Shown: piece after piece, positions 50,894 to 59,307 of the stretch
Numbering within the stretch: position 1 is the first letter of the stretch
Layout of the letters: every line of letters starts with the position of its first letter
Assembly (NCBI RefSeq): GCF_024385525.1
Contig: NZ_JANFLU010000004.1
Coordinates: forward strand, 1 to 64,000
From: Arthrobacter sp. zg-Y238
GTDB taxonomy: Bacteria; Actinomycetota; Actinomycetes; Actinomycetales; Micrococcaceae
Length of the DNA stretch: 64,000 nucleotides
Direction: 5' to 3'
The notes under the pieces: model-generated
Seen by the model: only the letters and a program-made list of their open reading frames with translations
What the model was told of the DNA's origin: nothing
The model's database searches: none
Program-made: the position numbers and the translations under genes

Positions 50894-53629
50894 GTGCCAG
50901 TTAAGGCAACGGACAAGAAGACCGGCAAGAAGAAGCTTGTAATTGTCGAGTCTCCGGCCAAGGGCAAGACCATCGCCGGGTACCTCGGCGAAGGCTTCGA
51001 GGTGACGGCGTCGATGGGTCATATCCGCGATCTTCCGCAGCCCTCCGACCTGCCCGCGGAGCTGAAGAAGACGGGCGTCGGCAAGTTTGCCGTGGACCTC
51101 GACAATGACTTCGAGCCGTATTACGTGGTGTCTGCGGACAAGAAGAAGAAGGTGGCCGAGCTCAAGGCCGCATTGAAGGACGCCGACGAGCTCTATCTCG
51201 CAACTGACGGTGACCGTGAAGGCGAAGCCATTGCCTGGCACCTGCTGCAGGTGCTCAAGCCCAAGGTCCCCGTTCACCGGCTGACCTTCCCGGAAATCAC
51301 CCGCGAAGCCATCCAGCGTGCCCTGCTGGAAATGCGCGACGTCGACGTCGCCATGGTGGACGCCCAGGAAACCCGCCGCATCCTTGACCGCCTCTACGGC
51401 TACGAGATTTCCCCTGTGCTCTGGCGCAAGGTAGCCCGCGGCCTGTCCGCCGGACGTGTGCAGTCCGTCGCCACCCGGCTCGTGGTCGAACGCGAGCGGG
51501 AGCGCATGGCGTTCCGCGCGGCGTCGTACTGGGACCTTGTGGGAACCTTCGCCACGGAAGCCGCCGAGAAATTCAAGGCCCGCCTGGTCTCCGTCGACGG
51601 CGCCCGCGTCGCCACCGGCAAGGATTTCACCGACCGCGGTGAGCTGAAGTCCAAGACCGCCGTGCACCTGGACGAAGCAGCTGCCGTCTCGCTTGCCGCC
51701 GGCCTGGAATCGGCCGCATTCACCGTCCGTTCCGTGGATACCAAGCCGTACACCCGCCGTCCGGCAGCGCCGTTCACCACCTCCACCCTGCAGCAGGAAG
51801 CCGGCCGCAAGCTGCGCTTCTCCTCGCGGGTGACCATGCAGGTGGCCCAGCGGCTGTACGAAAACGGTTACATCACCTATATGCGTACGGACTCCCCGGC
51901 GCTGTCGGACCAGGCCATCAACGCCGCCCGCCGCCAGGCCTCGGAGCTTTACGGCCCCGAGTACGTGCCCGAAGCCCGGCGCGTCTACAAGGGCAAGTCC
52001 AAGAACGCCCAGGAAGCACACGAGGCCATCCGCCCCGCCGGTGACTCCTTCCGCACCCCCGCACAGGTGGCCTCCTCGCTGCGCGGCGACGAGTTCCGGC
52101 TCTACGAGCTGATCTGGAAGCGAACCGTCGCCTCCCAGATGGCCGACGCCAAGGGTTCCACCGCTTCCGTGCGCCTCGGTGCGGTGTCCGCTGACGGGCG
52201 CGACGCCGAGTTCTCGGCTTCCGGCACGGTCATCACCTTCCGCGGCTTCATGGCTGCCTATGAAGAGGGCCGCGACGCCGTCCGCGAGGACGACGAGGCC
52301 GAGGGCACCGAAGGCGCCCGCCTGCCGGTGCTGAAGGCCCAGGACACCTTGACTGCTGCAGACATCGCTGCCGGCGGACATGAGACCTCCCCGCCGCCGC
52401 GGTTCACTGAAGCGTCCCTGGTGAAGATGCTCGAAGAACTCGGCATCGGCCGCCCCTCCACGTACGCCGCCACCATCTCCACGATCATGGACCGCGGCTA
52501 TGTCACCAGCCGCGGCCAGGCACTCGTGCCGAGCTGGATCGCGTTCTCAGTGGTCCGCCTGCTGGAGGAACACTTCACGGATTACGTGGATTACGACTTC
52601 ACCGCTGAACTCGAAGAAGACCTGGACCGCATTTCCCGCGGCGAAGCCGGCCGCGTGGAGTGGCTGAACCAGTTCTACTACGGCGACCGTGTGGAAACCG
52701 GCCTGCACACCATCGTGAACGACCTCGGCGAAATTGACGCCAAGGCGATCAACTCGATCGAGATTGCCGACGGCATTGTGCTGCGCGTGGGCAAGTTCGG
52801 CCCCTACCTGGAGCGTCCGCTGCCCGCAGACGCCCCCGAAGGGACCGAGCCCGAGCGGGCAAACGTTCCCGAGGACCTGGCCCCTGACGAACTCACCGCC
52901 GAAAAGGCCGTGGAACTGATGGAGACCGCCGCTCCCGAAGAGCGCGTGCTGGGCACCGATCCGGAGACGGGCCGGACCATCGTGGCCCGCAACGGGCGCT
53001 ACGGTCCGTACGTGATCGAGCTGATCCCGGAACCCACCGAAGAGGACCTGGCCAACCAGCCGGTGGAGTACTACAAGAACGGCAAGCCCAAGCCTCCGAA
53101 GAAGCCGGTGAAGGTCAAGCCCCGCACCGGCTCGCTCTTCAAATCAATGAGCGTGGAAACGGTGACCTTGGACGAGGCGCTGAAGCTGATGAAGCTGCCG
53201 CGTGTCCTGGGCACAGACGCCGAAGGCAACGAGATCACGGTGCAGAACGGCCGGTTCGGTCCGTACCTGAAGAAGGGCACGGATTCGCGCTCGATCGGCT
53301 CCGAAGAGGAAATCTTCACGATCACGCTCGAGCAGGCGCTGGAGATCTATTCCCAGCCCAAGCAGCGCGGCGGCCGGCAGGCTGCGGCACCGCTGGCGGA
53401 ATTCGGTGCTGATCCCGTGTCGGAAAAGCCGATTGTGGTCAAGGACGGCCGCTTCGGGCCGTACATCACCGACGGCATCACCAACATCACGGTGCCCCGC
53501 TCCACGGCCATCGAAGAGCTGACCCGCGAGCAGGCCATTGAACTGCTGGCGGAGAAGCGCGAGAAGGGCCCGGCGAAGAAGCCCGTGAAGAAGCGTGCGG
53601 CTCCGCGGAAAGCTACAGCGAAGAAGTAG
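50894..53629 (+). CDS. topA: DNA topoisomerase I (type IA)
   Basis: TopA relaxes negative supercoils through a covalent 5'-tyrosyl link. The 911 residues start with a Toprim domain (KLVIVESPAKGKTIAGYL, about 16-33), with DREGEAIAWHLL as the acidic metal motif. The active-site Tyr lies in GYITYMRTDSPALS (about 325-338). The C-terminal region has repeats with GRYGPYV, GKFGPYL and GRFGPYI in place of Cys4 zinc fingers, of which I see none, as usual for actinobacteria. A Lys-rich tail ends the protein. The GTG has AGGAG upstream. ppx follows after 25 bp. Confidence 0.97.
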   Translation: MPVKATDKKTGKKKLVIVESPAKGKTIAGYLGEGFEVTASMGHIRDLPQPSDLPAELKKTGVGKFAVDLDNDFEPYYVVSADKKKKVAELKAALKDADELYLATDGDREGEAIAWHLLQVLKPKVPVHRLTFPEITREAIQRALLEMRDVDVAMVDAQETRRILDRLYGYEISPVLWRKVARGLSAGRVQSVATRLVVERERERMAFRAASYWDLVGTFATEAAEKFKARLVSVDGARVATGKDFTDRGELKSKTAVHLDEAAAVSLAAGLESAAFTVRSVDTKPYTRRPAAPFTTSTLQQEAGRKLRFSSRVTMQVAQRLYENGYITYMRTDSPALSDQAINAARRQASELYGPEYVPEARRVYKGKSKNAQEAHEAIRPAGDSFRTPAQVASSLRGDEFRLYELIWKRTVASQMADAKGSTASVRLGAVSADGRDAEFSASGTVITFRGFMAAYEEGRDAVREDDEAEGTEGARLPVLKAQDTLTAADIAAGGHETSPPPRFTEASLVKMLEELGIGRPSTYAATISTIMDRGYVTSRGQALVPSWIAFSVVRLLEEHFTDYVDYDFTAELEEDLDRISRGEAGRVEWLNQFYYGDRVETGLHTIVNDLGEIDAKAINSIEIADGIVLRVGKFGPYLERPLPADAPEGTEPERANVPEDLAPDELTAEKAVELMETAAPEERVLGTDPETGRTIVARNGRYGPYVIELIPEPTEEDLANQPVEYYKNGKPKPPKKPVKVKPRTGSLFKSMSVETVTLDEALKLMKLPRVLGTDAEGNEITVQNGRFGPYLKKGTDSRSIGSEEEIFTITLEQALEIYSQPKQRGGRQAAAPLAEFGADPVSEKPIVVKDGRFGPYITDGITNITVPRSTAIEELTREQAIELLAEKREKGPAKKPVKKRAAPRKATAKK

Positions 53630-53642
53630 GGACCGGTAGAGC

Positions 53643-53648
53643 GATAAT
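53643..53648 (+). promoter_or_regulatory. -10 box of leaderless ppx gene
   Basis: GATAAT, 6 nt before the ATG at 53655. It is one of the closest matches to TATAAT in the window. It lies just after the topA stop. Confidence 0.5.
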
Positions 53649-53654
53649 GGAATC

Positions 53655-54677
53655 ATGCGCCTAGGCGTTCTCGACATCGGGTCCAATACCGTCCACCTCC
53701 TGCTGGTGGACGCCCATCCCGGTGCCCGTCCAGTCTCCTTCGCCTCGCACAAGCGTCCGCTGCAACTGGTGTCCTACCTGGACGCCGACGGCGCGATAAG
53801 CGAGGCCGGGCAGGAAGAACTCATCGGGTTCGTCAACGAGGCCTGGAACTTCGCCCGCCGGCACGGCGCGCAGGACCTGCTGGCCTTCTCCACCTCGGCC
53901 ATCCGGGAATCGGCCAACGGTGCCGAGGTCCTGGCCCGGGTGCAGCGGGAGACACCGGTGCGGCTGGAAGAACTCTCCGGCGGAGACGAAGCGGCGATGA
54001 CGTTCCTCGCCGTCCGCCGCTGGTACGGCTGGGGCGCCGGTTCCATCCTGGACCTGGACATCGGCGGGGGTTCCTTCGAGATGGCACTGGGCCAGGACGA
54101 ACTTCCGGAAATCGCCCGGTCCCTGCCGCTCGGCGCCGGACGGCTGACTCGGGACTGGCTTCCCGAGGATCCGCCCTCACCCAAGAGCGTCAAAAAGCTG
54201 CGCAAATACATCCGCGGGTTGGTCGGGGAAGCGGCTGAGGAGTTCAGCGCCTTCGGCCGTCCGGACCTCGTTGCCGGAACGTCCAAGACCTTCCGGTCAC
54301 TGGCGCGCATTGCCGGCGCCGCGCCGTCGGCCGCCGGACCGTTTGTGCCCCGCGTGCTCACGCTGGAGGACCTGTCCCTCTGGACCAAGCGGCTGGGCGC
54401 CCTGAGTGCCCGGGACCGTGCCGGTCTGGACGGTGTGTCCGCGCTGCGCGCCCCGCAGATGCTGGCCGGAGCTCTGGTGGCGCAGGCCGCCATGGAAGCC
54501 TTCGACGTGCAGTCCCTGAAGATCTGTCCGTGGGCGCTGCGCGAGGGCTTGATCCTGCGCCGGTTCGACACCCTGCGCTTCGAAACAACCGGTGACCTGC
54601 CCCGCGGCCCCGCCGAAGGAGAGGAATTCCTCGTGGCTGCCGGGGTGGGTCCTTCCTCCAACGGAAAGCCAACCTGA
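53655..54677 (+). CDS. Ppx/GppA phosphatase family protein
   Basis: This 340-residue protein belongs to the ASKHA-fold family that cleaves polyphosphate or pppGpp. Motifs are VLDIGSNTVHLLLVD (about 5-19), STSAIRES with the catalytic-region residues, and LDLDIGGGSFEMA (about 134-146). It lacks the long C-terminal HD-like domain of E. coli Ppx, as actinobacterial Ppx proteins do. Polyphosphate or ppGpp turnover is the likely role. The next gene starts 1 nt after its stop and is likely co-expressed. Confidence 0.9.
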   Translation: MRLGVLDIGSNTVHLLLVDAHPGARPVSFASHKRPLQLVSYLDADGAISEAGQEELIGFVNEAWNFARRHGAQDLLAFSTSAIRESANGAEVLARVQRETPVRLEELSGGDEAAMTFLAVRRWYGWGAGSILDLDIGGGSFEMALGQDELPEIARSLPLGAGRLTRDWLPEDPPSPKSVKKLRKYIRGLVGEAAEEFSAFGRPDLVAGTSKTFRSLARIAGAAPSAAGPFVPRVLTLEDLSLWTKRLGALSARDRAGLDGVSALRAPQMLAGALVAQAAMEAFDVQSLKICPWALREGLILRRFDTLRFETTGDLPRGPAEGEEFLVAAGVGPSSNGKPT

Positions 54678-54678
54678 C

Positions 54679-55515
54679 ATGCCGACGTCCCTGCCGCAGC
54701 CCGGACGCGCCGCCATTCCGGTGGCGCTGTCCAGCGCTTCCGTATACCCGCTGTCCGTGCATGACACCTTCGCGGTGGCTCATGACCTGGGCTATGACGG
54801 TGTGGAAATCATGGTCACCAACAGCCAGGTCAGCCAGGACCCGGAGTCCCTCAGGGAGCTGAGCGAGCAGTACCGGCAGCCGATCCTTGCCATCCACGCC
54901 CCCACCCTGCTCCTGACGCAGCAGGTCTGGGGTGCGGCCTGGACCAAGATCGAGCTGTCTGCGGCGATGGCCGCGGAAGTAGGTGCTTCCACCGTCGTGG
55001 CGCACCCACCGTTTAGGTGGCAGACGGGTTATGCGGAGAACTTCGCCGAAGGCGTGAAGGATATCGCCGAGCAATACGGCGTCACCATCGCCGTGGAGAA
55101 CATGTATCCGTGGCGGGTGCGGGGGCGTGAGGCAAAAGCCTACCTGCCGCATTGGAACCCGATTCCTGAGCCGTATGAAAACGTCACCTGGGACTTTTCC
55201 CATGCTGCCATCGCCGGCATGGACTCCTTTGAGCAGATCCGGAAGCTCGGGGACCGGCTCCGGCACGTCCACCTGACGGATGGAACTCCCAACGGCAAGG
55301 ACGAGCATCTGCTGCCCGGTGACGGCACGCAGCGGTGTGCCGAGGCGCTGTCCTACCTCGCCGGCGCCGGGTTCGACGGCGTGGTGGCCGTGGAAGTCAG
55401 TACCCGAAAGGCCCGTGGCGCGGGGGAGCGCGAGGAACAGTTGAAGCAGACCCTGGAATTCGCACGGGAGCACCTCCGGCCCAAAGCCGTCCTGACCGGG
55501 CACAGCGCCAGCTGA
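54679..55515 (+). CDS. Sugar phosphate isomerase/epimerase-like TIM-barrel protein
   Basis: This 278-residue protein is of the xylose isomerase-like AP endonuclease family 2 fold. Conserved pieces are LGYDGVEIMV near residue 40, ILAIHAPTLLL, VVAHPP, TIAVENMYP, WDFSHAAIAG and HVHLTDG. The metal ligands (His, Glu, Asp, His, Glu) can be placed on these strands. The substrate is not known; the family includes sugar epimerases and endonuclease IV relatives. It begins 1 nt after the ppx stop, so the two genes are almost certainly one operon. A longer reading inside ppx is not credible. Confidence 0.83.
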   Translation: MPTSLPQPGRAAIPVALSSASVYPLSVHDTFAVAHDLGYDGVEIMVTNSQVSQDPESLRELSEQYRQPILAIHAPTLLLTQQVWGAAWTKIELSAAMAAEVGASTVVAHPPFRWQTGYAENFAEGVKDIAEQYGVTIAVENMYPWRVRGREAKAYLPHWNPIPEPYENVTWDFSHAAIAGMDSFEQIRKLGDRLRHVHLTDGTPNGKDEHLLPGDGTQRCAEALSYLAGAGFDGVVAVEVSTRKARGAGEREEQLKQTLEFAREHLRPKAVLTGHSAS

Positions 55516-55559
55516 CCGGCCGCCTTTGCCGGTCCGCAAACCCCTTAGAAGCGGCATGA

Positions 55560-55565
55560 CAGAAT
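55560..55565 (+). promoter_or_regulatory. -10 box of leaderless proC
   Basis: CAGAAT, 7 nt before the ATG at 55573, with no ribosome site. The match is weaker than at other genes. Confidence 0.35.
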
Positions 55566-55572
55566 CGAAGTC

Positions 55573-56418
55573 ATGGAAAGCGCACAGAATCCCCGACTGA
55601 CATTCCTTGGCTGCGGCTCGATGAACGAAGCCATCCTCGGCGGAATCCTCGCCGGAGGCCTTGCCGCCGAGCAGGTTACCGCCACCGTCCGGCGGACCGA
55701 GCGGGCTGAAGAGCTTCGCACGGCGCACGGCGTCACTGTCCTTGCGGGCGGCGAGGATCCGGACGCGAACCGGAAAGCCGTCGCCGGTGCTGACCTGGTC
55801 ATCGTCGGCGTCAAACCCGTGGGTGTGGCTGATCTGCTGCGCGAAATCGCCGCGGACCTGCCCCGCGGCGCCGTGGTCCTTAGCGTGGCTGCCGCCGTGC
55901 CGCTGCACCTGATGGAGTCGCTGCTGCCGGCCGGCCAGTCCGTCATCCGTGCGATGCCCAACACCCCGTCCCGCCTCGGCCGAGGCGTTACGTCCATTTC
56001 CGCCGGCAGTTCCGCCGGCCCGGAGGCGATGGACCTGGCCCGCCGGGTGCTGTCCGCCACCGGCACCGTGGTGGAAGTGCCCGAAGAACAAGTCGACGCC
56101 GTTTCCGCTGTCAGCGGTTCCGGCCCCGCCTACGCGTTCTACCTGGCCGAGGCCATGGCCCGGGCCGGCGTCGAACTCGGCCTGGACCCGGACCTCTCGG
56201 CCCTGCTGGCCCGCGAAACGGTGGCCGGTGCCGGGTACATGCTGGCCGAGCCCGACGCCGATGCCCCGTCCCTGCGCCGAGCCGTCACCAGCCCCAACGG
56301 CACCACGGAAGCGGCCATCCGCACCTTCGACGAGCTGAACCTGCCCGGTGTGATCGAGGCCGGTGCCCGTGCGGCAGCGGCCCGGGCCGAAGAGATCACG
56401 AAGCAGCTGACTTCTTAG
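55573..56418 (+). CDS. proC: Pyrroline-5-carboxylate reductase
   Basis: ProC reduces pyrroline-5-carboxylate to proline with NAD(P)H. The 281-residue protein has the Rossmann start LTFLGCGSMNEAILGGIL (about 9-26), VIVGVKPVGVADLL, RAMPNTPSRLGRGVT and the C-terminal signature VSGSGPAYAFYLAEAMARAGVELGL (in parts). The length is normal. In mycobacteria proC is next to bldC and bS22; here about 7 kb, including the palindromic island and ktrAB, lies between them. Confidence 0.96.
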   Translation: MESAQNPRLTFLGCGSMNEAILGGILAGGLAAEQVTATVRRTERAEELRTAHGVTVLAGGEDPDANRKAVAGADLVIVGVKPVGVADLLREIAADLPRGAVVLSVAAAVPLHLMESLLPAGQSVIRAMPNTPSRLGRGVTSISAGSSAGPEAMDLARRVLSATGTVVEVPEEQVDAVSAVSGSGPAYAFYLAEAMARAGVELGLDPDLSALLARETVAGAGYMLAEPDADAPSLRRAVTSPNGTTEAAIRTFDELNLPGVIEAGARAAAARAEEITKQLTS

Positions 56419-56467
56419 TCCTGCCCGGTTCGTTGGCTCGCCGGCTGGCTGGGCCGGCCTCCGGGCC

Positions 56468-56534
56468 TGGCTCCGGCGGCAACGAAATTCCTACGCTCGC
56501 AGAGCTCGCGCGGAATATTAAAGCCCCCTCCGCC
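56468..56534 (+). repeat. Left outer arm of long inverted repeat
   Basis: This 67-nt arm matches the reverse complement of 56969-57034 with one 1-nt indel and three mismatches. The outermost 25 nt are identical. It contains the AT-rich GGAATATTAAAGCC block. Confidence 0.85.
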
Positions 56535-56663
56535 AGGCCCTGCGGCCGGACGGTAACGCTGCCGCCTCCGCCAGGCCCTGCGGCCGGACGGTAACGCTGC
56601 CGCCTCCGCCAGGCCCTGCGGCCGGACGGTAGAGCCGCCTCCGTGAGGCCCTTCGGCCGGTCC
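56527..56663 (+). repeat. 38-bp tandem repeat, three full copies plus a partial
   Basis: Copies start at 56527, 56565 and 56603, each opening CCTCCGCCAGGCCCTGCGG. A diverged fourth copy starts at 56638 (CCTCCGTGAGGCCCTTCGG). The three are nearly identical, suggesting recent amplification. Confidence 0.88.
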
Positions 56664-56693
56664 GTGCCCTGCGAGGCAAGCACTGCGCCAGAA

Positions 56694-56793
56694 TCCCTCC
56701 GGTTTGTCGGGATCCCTTCGGTTTGTGACAATCCCTGCGCTGCGCCGTGCAGGAAAGTGCACAAACTGCAGGGACTTGCACAAACCGCAGGGA
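56694..56793. repeat. Inner palindromic array of four 14-nt motifs
   Basis: The motif TCCCTNCGGTTTGT occurs directly at 56694-56707 and 56713-56726, and as its reverse complement at 56761-56774 (one further change) and 56780-56793. Both pairs are spaced 19 nt apart. The centre is near 56743, within about 8 nt of the centre of the outer arms. Confidence 0.85.
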
Positions 56794-56968
56794 GCATTAC
56801 CGACTCTGGCCCCGCGAGGCACATCCCTGCGGGGCATTCGTCCGTCCGCACCCGGGAAACCACGAAGCAGCTCACCGTCTGGCCCCTGTGCAGGACCTGC
56901 GCCTGCCGCTGAGAGGTGGCGTGTCGCCGTAGGGTGCGGGAAGGCGCCGTGCCGCCGCCGTAAGGCGT

Positions 56969-57034
56969 GGCGGAGGCGGCTTTAATATTCCAAGCGAGCT
57001 CTGCGAGCGAGGAATTTCGTTGCCGCCGGAGCCA
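56969..57034 (-). repeat. Right outer arm of long inverted repeat
   Basis: Partner of 56468-56534. A lower-identity continuation of the inverted symmetry runs inward from 56968 for about 25 nt against the 38-bp repeats (CCGCCACGCCTTACGGC against CCGCCAGGCCCTGCGGC). Confidence 0.85.
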
Positions 57035-57041
57035 CGCCTGA

Positions 57042-57125
57042 AGGCGACCCGAAGGTGACGAAAGCTGACCCGAAGCCGACCCGAAGCCGACCCGAAGGCG
57101 ACCCGGAAGGCGACCCGGAAGGCCG
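57042..57125 (+). repeat. 11-12-bp tandem repeat (GACCCGAAG-type)
   Basis: About seven imperfect units of GACCCGAAGGC, GACCCGAAGCC or GACCCGGAAGGC run up to the end of ktrA. They do not lie in a gene. They directly adjoin the right arm of the palindromic island. Confidence 0.8.
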
Positions 57126-57130
57126 AAAAC

Positions 57131-57799
57131 CTACGGCCGCGCCGCGAAGCGTTCGAGCAGATCCACGTGGCCGGACACGATCAGGGTGTCACGGCTGGAG
57201 ACCTTGGTGTTCGGCTGCGCGTAGGTGAAGTCCTCGCCCGGGGATTTCACCCCCACGACAGTGACGCCGTACTTGGCCCGCACATTGGACTCGCCCAGGG
57301 TGAAGCCCTGCGTCTCCTTCGGCGGGTACATCTTCACGATCGCGAAACCGTCGTCGAACTCGATGAAGTCCAGCATCCGGCCGCCCACCAGGTGCGCGGC
57401 CCGCCGGCCGGCGTCGGCCTCCGGATAGATCACGTGGTTCGCGCCGATGCGCGTGAGGATCTTGCCGTGGGCAGGCGTGATGGCCTTGACCCACAGGTGC
57501 TCGATGCCCAGGTCCACCAGGTTCACGGTGATGAGCACGCTGGACTCGATCGAGGTTCCAACGCCCACGACGGCGGCCGAGAAGTCCTCGGCGCCCAGCT
57601 GCTTGAGTGCCTCGATGTTCGTCGCGTCGGCCTGGACCACGTGCGTCAGCAGGCCCGAGGCCTTCTGCACCAGCGCCGGATCGCGTTCCACGGCCAGGAC
57701 TTCGCGGCCCTGCCGGACCAGCTGCTCGGCGGTGGCTGCACCGAAGCGGCCAAGTCCGATGACCAGCACCGGGGCATTGTGGGGAGGTCTGTCAGCCAA
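57131..57799 (-). CDS. ktrA: Potassium uptake regulatory subunit KtrA (TrkA family)
   Basis: KtrA is the cytosolic gating ring of a Ktr potassium channel. The 222-residue protein has an RCK N-domain with VLVIGLGRFGAATAEQL (about 12-28), which binds ATP/NAD, an acidic ligand VERDP at the end of the second strand, and an RCK C-domain (about 140-220) that may bind c-di-AMP. The TTG start at 57799 was chosen because it overlaps the ktrB stop by 8 nt, has AAAGG 7 nt upstream and begins right at the RCK domain; the frame continues upstream without a good start. Confidence 0.9.
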   Translation of the reverse strand: MADRPPHNAPVLVIGLGRFGAATAEQLVRQGREVLAVERDPALVQKASGLLTHVVQADATNIEALKQLGAEDFSAAVVGVGTSIESSVLITVNLVDLGIEHLWVKAITPAHGKILTRIGANHVIYPEADAGRRAAHLVGGRMLDFIEFDDGFAIVKMYPPKETQGFTLGESNVRAKYGVTVVGVKSPGEDFTYAQPNTKVSSRDTLIVSGHVDLLERFAARP

Positions 57800-59201
57800 T
57801 GATCGGCCTTTCTTCGGGGTAGTGGTAAAGGGTGTTGCGGTGGCGCACGGCGAGGGCCGCGGCAAGGGTGATGGTGCCGACGCGTCCGGCGAACATCAGC
57901 ATCGACAGGACGTACTTGCCCGAGGGTGGCAGGGCCTCGCTGAGTCCGGTGCTCAGCCCCACTGTGGCGAAGGCGGAAATCACCTCGAACACGACCGGCT
58001 CCAGGGACTCATCCGTAATGACCAGGAGCGCGGACGTGGCCACCGCCACCAGTGTGGCGCCCAGGATGGTCACCGAGATGGCCACCCGCATGGCGCCCTG
58101 GGGGATGGTGCGGCCGAAGGCGCGGACATCGGTGTCGCCGCGGGCCTCGGCCACCACGGCCAGGAACAGGACGGCGATGGTGGTGACCTTGATGCCGCCG
58201 GCCGTGGAGGCGGAACCGCCGCCCGCGAACATCAGCATGTCAGTGACGAGCAGGGTGCTGGAGTCCAGATCCGTCATGGAGACCAGATTGAAGCCGCCGG
58301 AGCGGGTCATCACCGAGGCGAAGATCGAGTGGATGATCTTGTCGCCCAGGGACAGGTCCCCGATGGTGCGGGAGTTGAACCACTCGAACGCACCCCAGAT
58401 CACGGCACCGGCCACCAGCAGGATGGAGGACACCAGTATTGTCAGCTTGGTGTGCAGGTTCCATTTGCTGACCCGGGCCCGGGTCTGCAGCAGGACCATG
58501 ATGACGGGAAAGCCGAGCGAGCCGATAAACACACCGAGCATCAGCGGAATGAGGATCCACAGGTCCTCTTCATACGGCACCAGGCCGTCGGAGTGCGGCG
58601 TGAAACCGGCGTTGTTGAACGCGGAGATGGAATAGAAGACCGCATGCCAGATGGCCTGGCCGGGGGACTCGCCCAGGATCATGAAGCGCGGTGCCATGAT
58701 CAGGGCGAGGGCCAGCTCAATTACGACGGCGGTGCTGAAGACAATGCGCAGCAGGTGGCCCACTTCGCCGAGCCGGCCCGTGTTCATGCCTTCCTGCGCC
58801 ATGAGCTTGCCGCGGACGCCGAGCCGCTTGTTCACGGCCAGGGCCAGCAGGGAGGCCAGGGTCAGGATGCCCAGGCCACCCACCTGGATCGCGATCAGGA
58901 TCAGCACCTGCCCGAAGGTGGACCAGTAGGTGGCGGTGGAGACCACGGTCAGGCCGGTGACGCAGACCGCCGAGACAGCGGTAAAGAAAGCATCGTGCAG
59001 CGGTGCGGATTCGCCGCTGCTGGAAGCAGCAGGCAGGCTCAGCAGGGCGGTGAACAGCAGGATGACCAGGCTGAAGACGATCAGCGCCAGCCGGGCCGGC
59101 CGGCCGGTGACCATTCCGCCCACGAACCCGCGGACCCCGGCAACAATGGCGGCACCGCTGCGCTGATCTTTCTCCAGCAGTGATTGCCGTGGGATTGCCA
59201 T
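57792..59201 (-). CDS. ktrB: Potassium transporter membrane subunit KtrB (TrkH family)
   Basis: This 469-residue protein has eight to ten membrane helices forming four M1-P-M2 repeats. The P-loop filter pieces can be seen: TGLTVV, NNAGF, TRSGGFN and TVGLSTG, each with the filter Gly. Coupled to ktrA, it makes a Na+- or ATP-gated K+ uptake system for osmotic adjustment. The ATG at 59201 (MAIPRQ) gives the usual N-terminus; an upstream ATG 42 nt earlier is less likely. The gene is divergent from acuC across 106 bp. Confidence 0.93.
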   Translation of the reverse strand: MAIPRQSLLEKDQRSGAAIVAGVRGFVGGMVTGRPARLALIVFSLVILLFTALLSLPAASSSGESAPLHDAFFTAVSAVCVTGLTVVSTATYWSTFGQVLILIAIQVGGLGILTLASLLALAVNKRLGVRGKLMAQEGMNTGRLGEVGHLLRIVFSTAVVIELALALIMAPRFMILGESPGQAIWHAVFYSISAFNNAGFTPHSDGLVPYEEDLWILIPLMLGVFIGSLGFPVIMVLLQTRARVSKWNLHTKLTILVSSILLVAGAVIWGAFEWFNSRTIGDLSLGDKIIHSIFASVMTRSGGFNLVSMTDLDSSTLLVTDMLMFAGGGSASTAGGIKVTTIAVLFLAVVAEARGDTDVRAFGRTIPQGAMRVAISVTILGATLVAVATSALLVITDESLEPVVFEVISAFATVGLSTGLSEALPPSGKYVLSMLMFAGRVGTITLAAALAVRHRNTLYHYPEERPIIG

Positions 59202-59295
59202 GGTGGTCAGATCTTTTCCGCGGGTTTCCGCAAGTAGTAGCACTTATCCGTCAGATGGGCGCGGACACCAATATCAGAGTAGCGCCCGCATCACG

Positions 59296-59301
59296 TAGCC
59301 T
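59296..59301 (+). promoter_or_regulatory. -10 box of leaderless acuC
   Basis: TAGCCT, 6 nt before the ATG at 59308. It is the same hexamer and spacing as at the PBP lipoprotein gene. Confidence 0.45.
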
Positions 59302-59307
59302 GTCTGC

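Larger units (their letters stand above)
56419..57130. other. Non-coding nested palindromic island
   Basis: These 712 bp between proC and the convergent ktrA hold no credible gene. They have long outer inverted arms (56468-56534 and 56969-57034), a nested inner inverted set (56694-56793) with nearly the same centre, three 38-bp tandem repeats (56527-56640) and an 11-12-bp tandem array (57042-57125). A 12-nt match to the 3' end of proC (CACGAAGCAGCT, 56393-56410 region) recurs near 56860. The region could be a MITE-like element, a terminator-type structure or an RNA. No transposase or target duplication is visible. Confidence 0.75.

Noticed and set aside
56396-56985. Several open frames of 80-160 codons across the palindromic island
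   Set aside because: They run through tandem and inverted repeats on both strands, have repetitive Arg/Gly/Ala products, and lack ribosome sites and family matches.
59202-59307. A c-di-AMP (ydaO-type) riboswitch before ktrB
   Set aside because: The shared gap with acuC is only 106 bp and shows none of the conserved ydaO pairing pattern.
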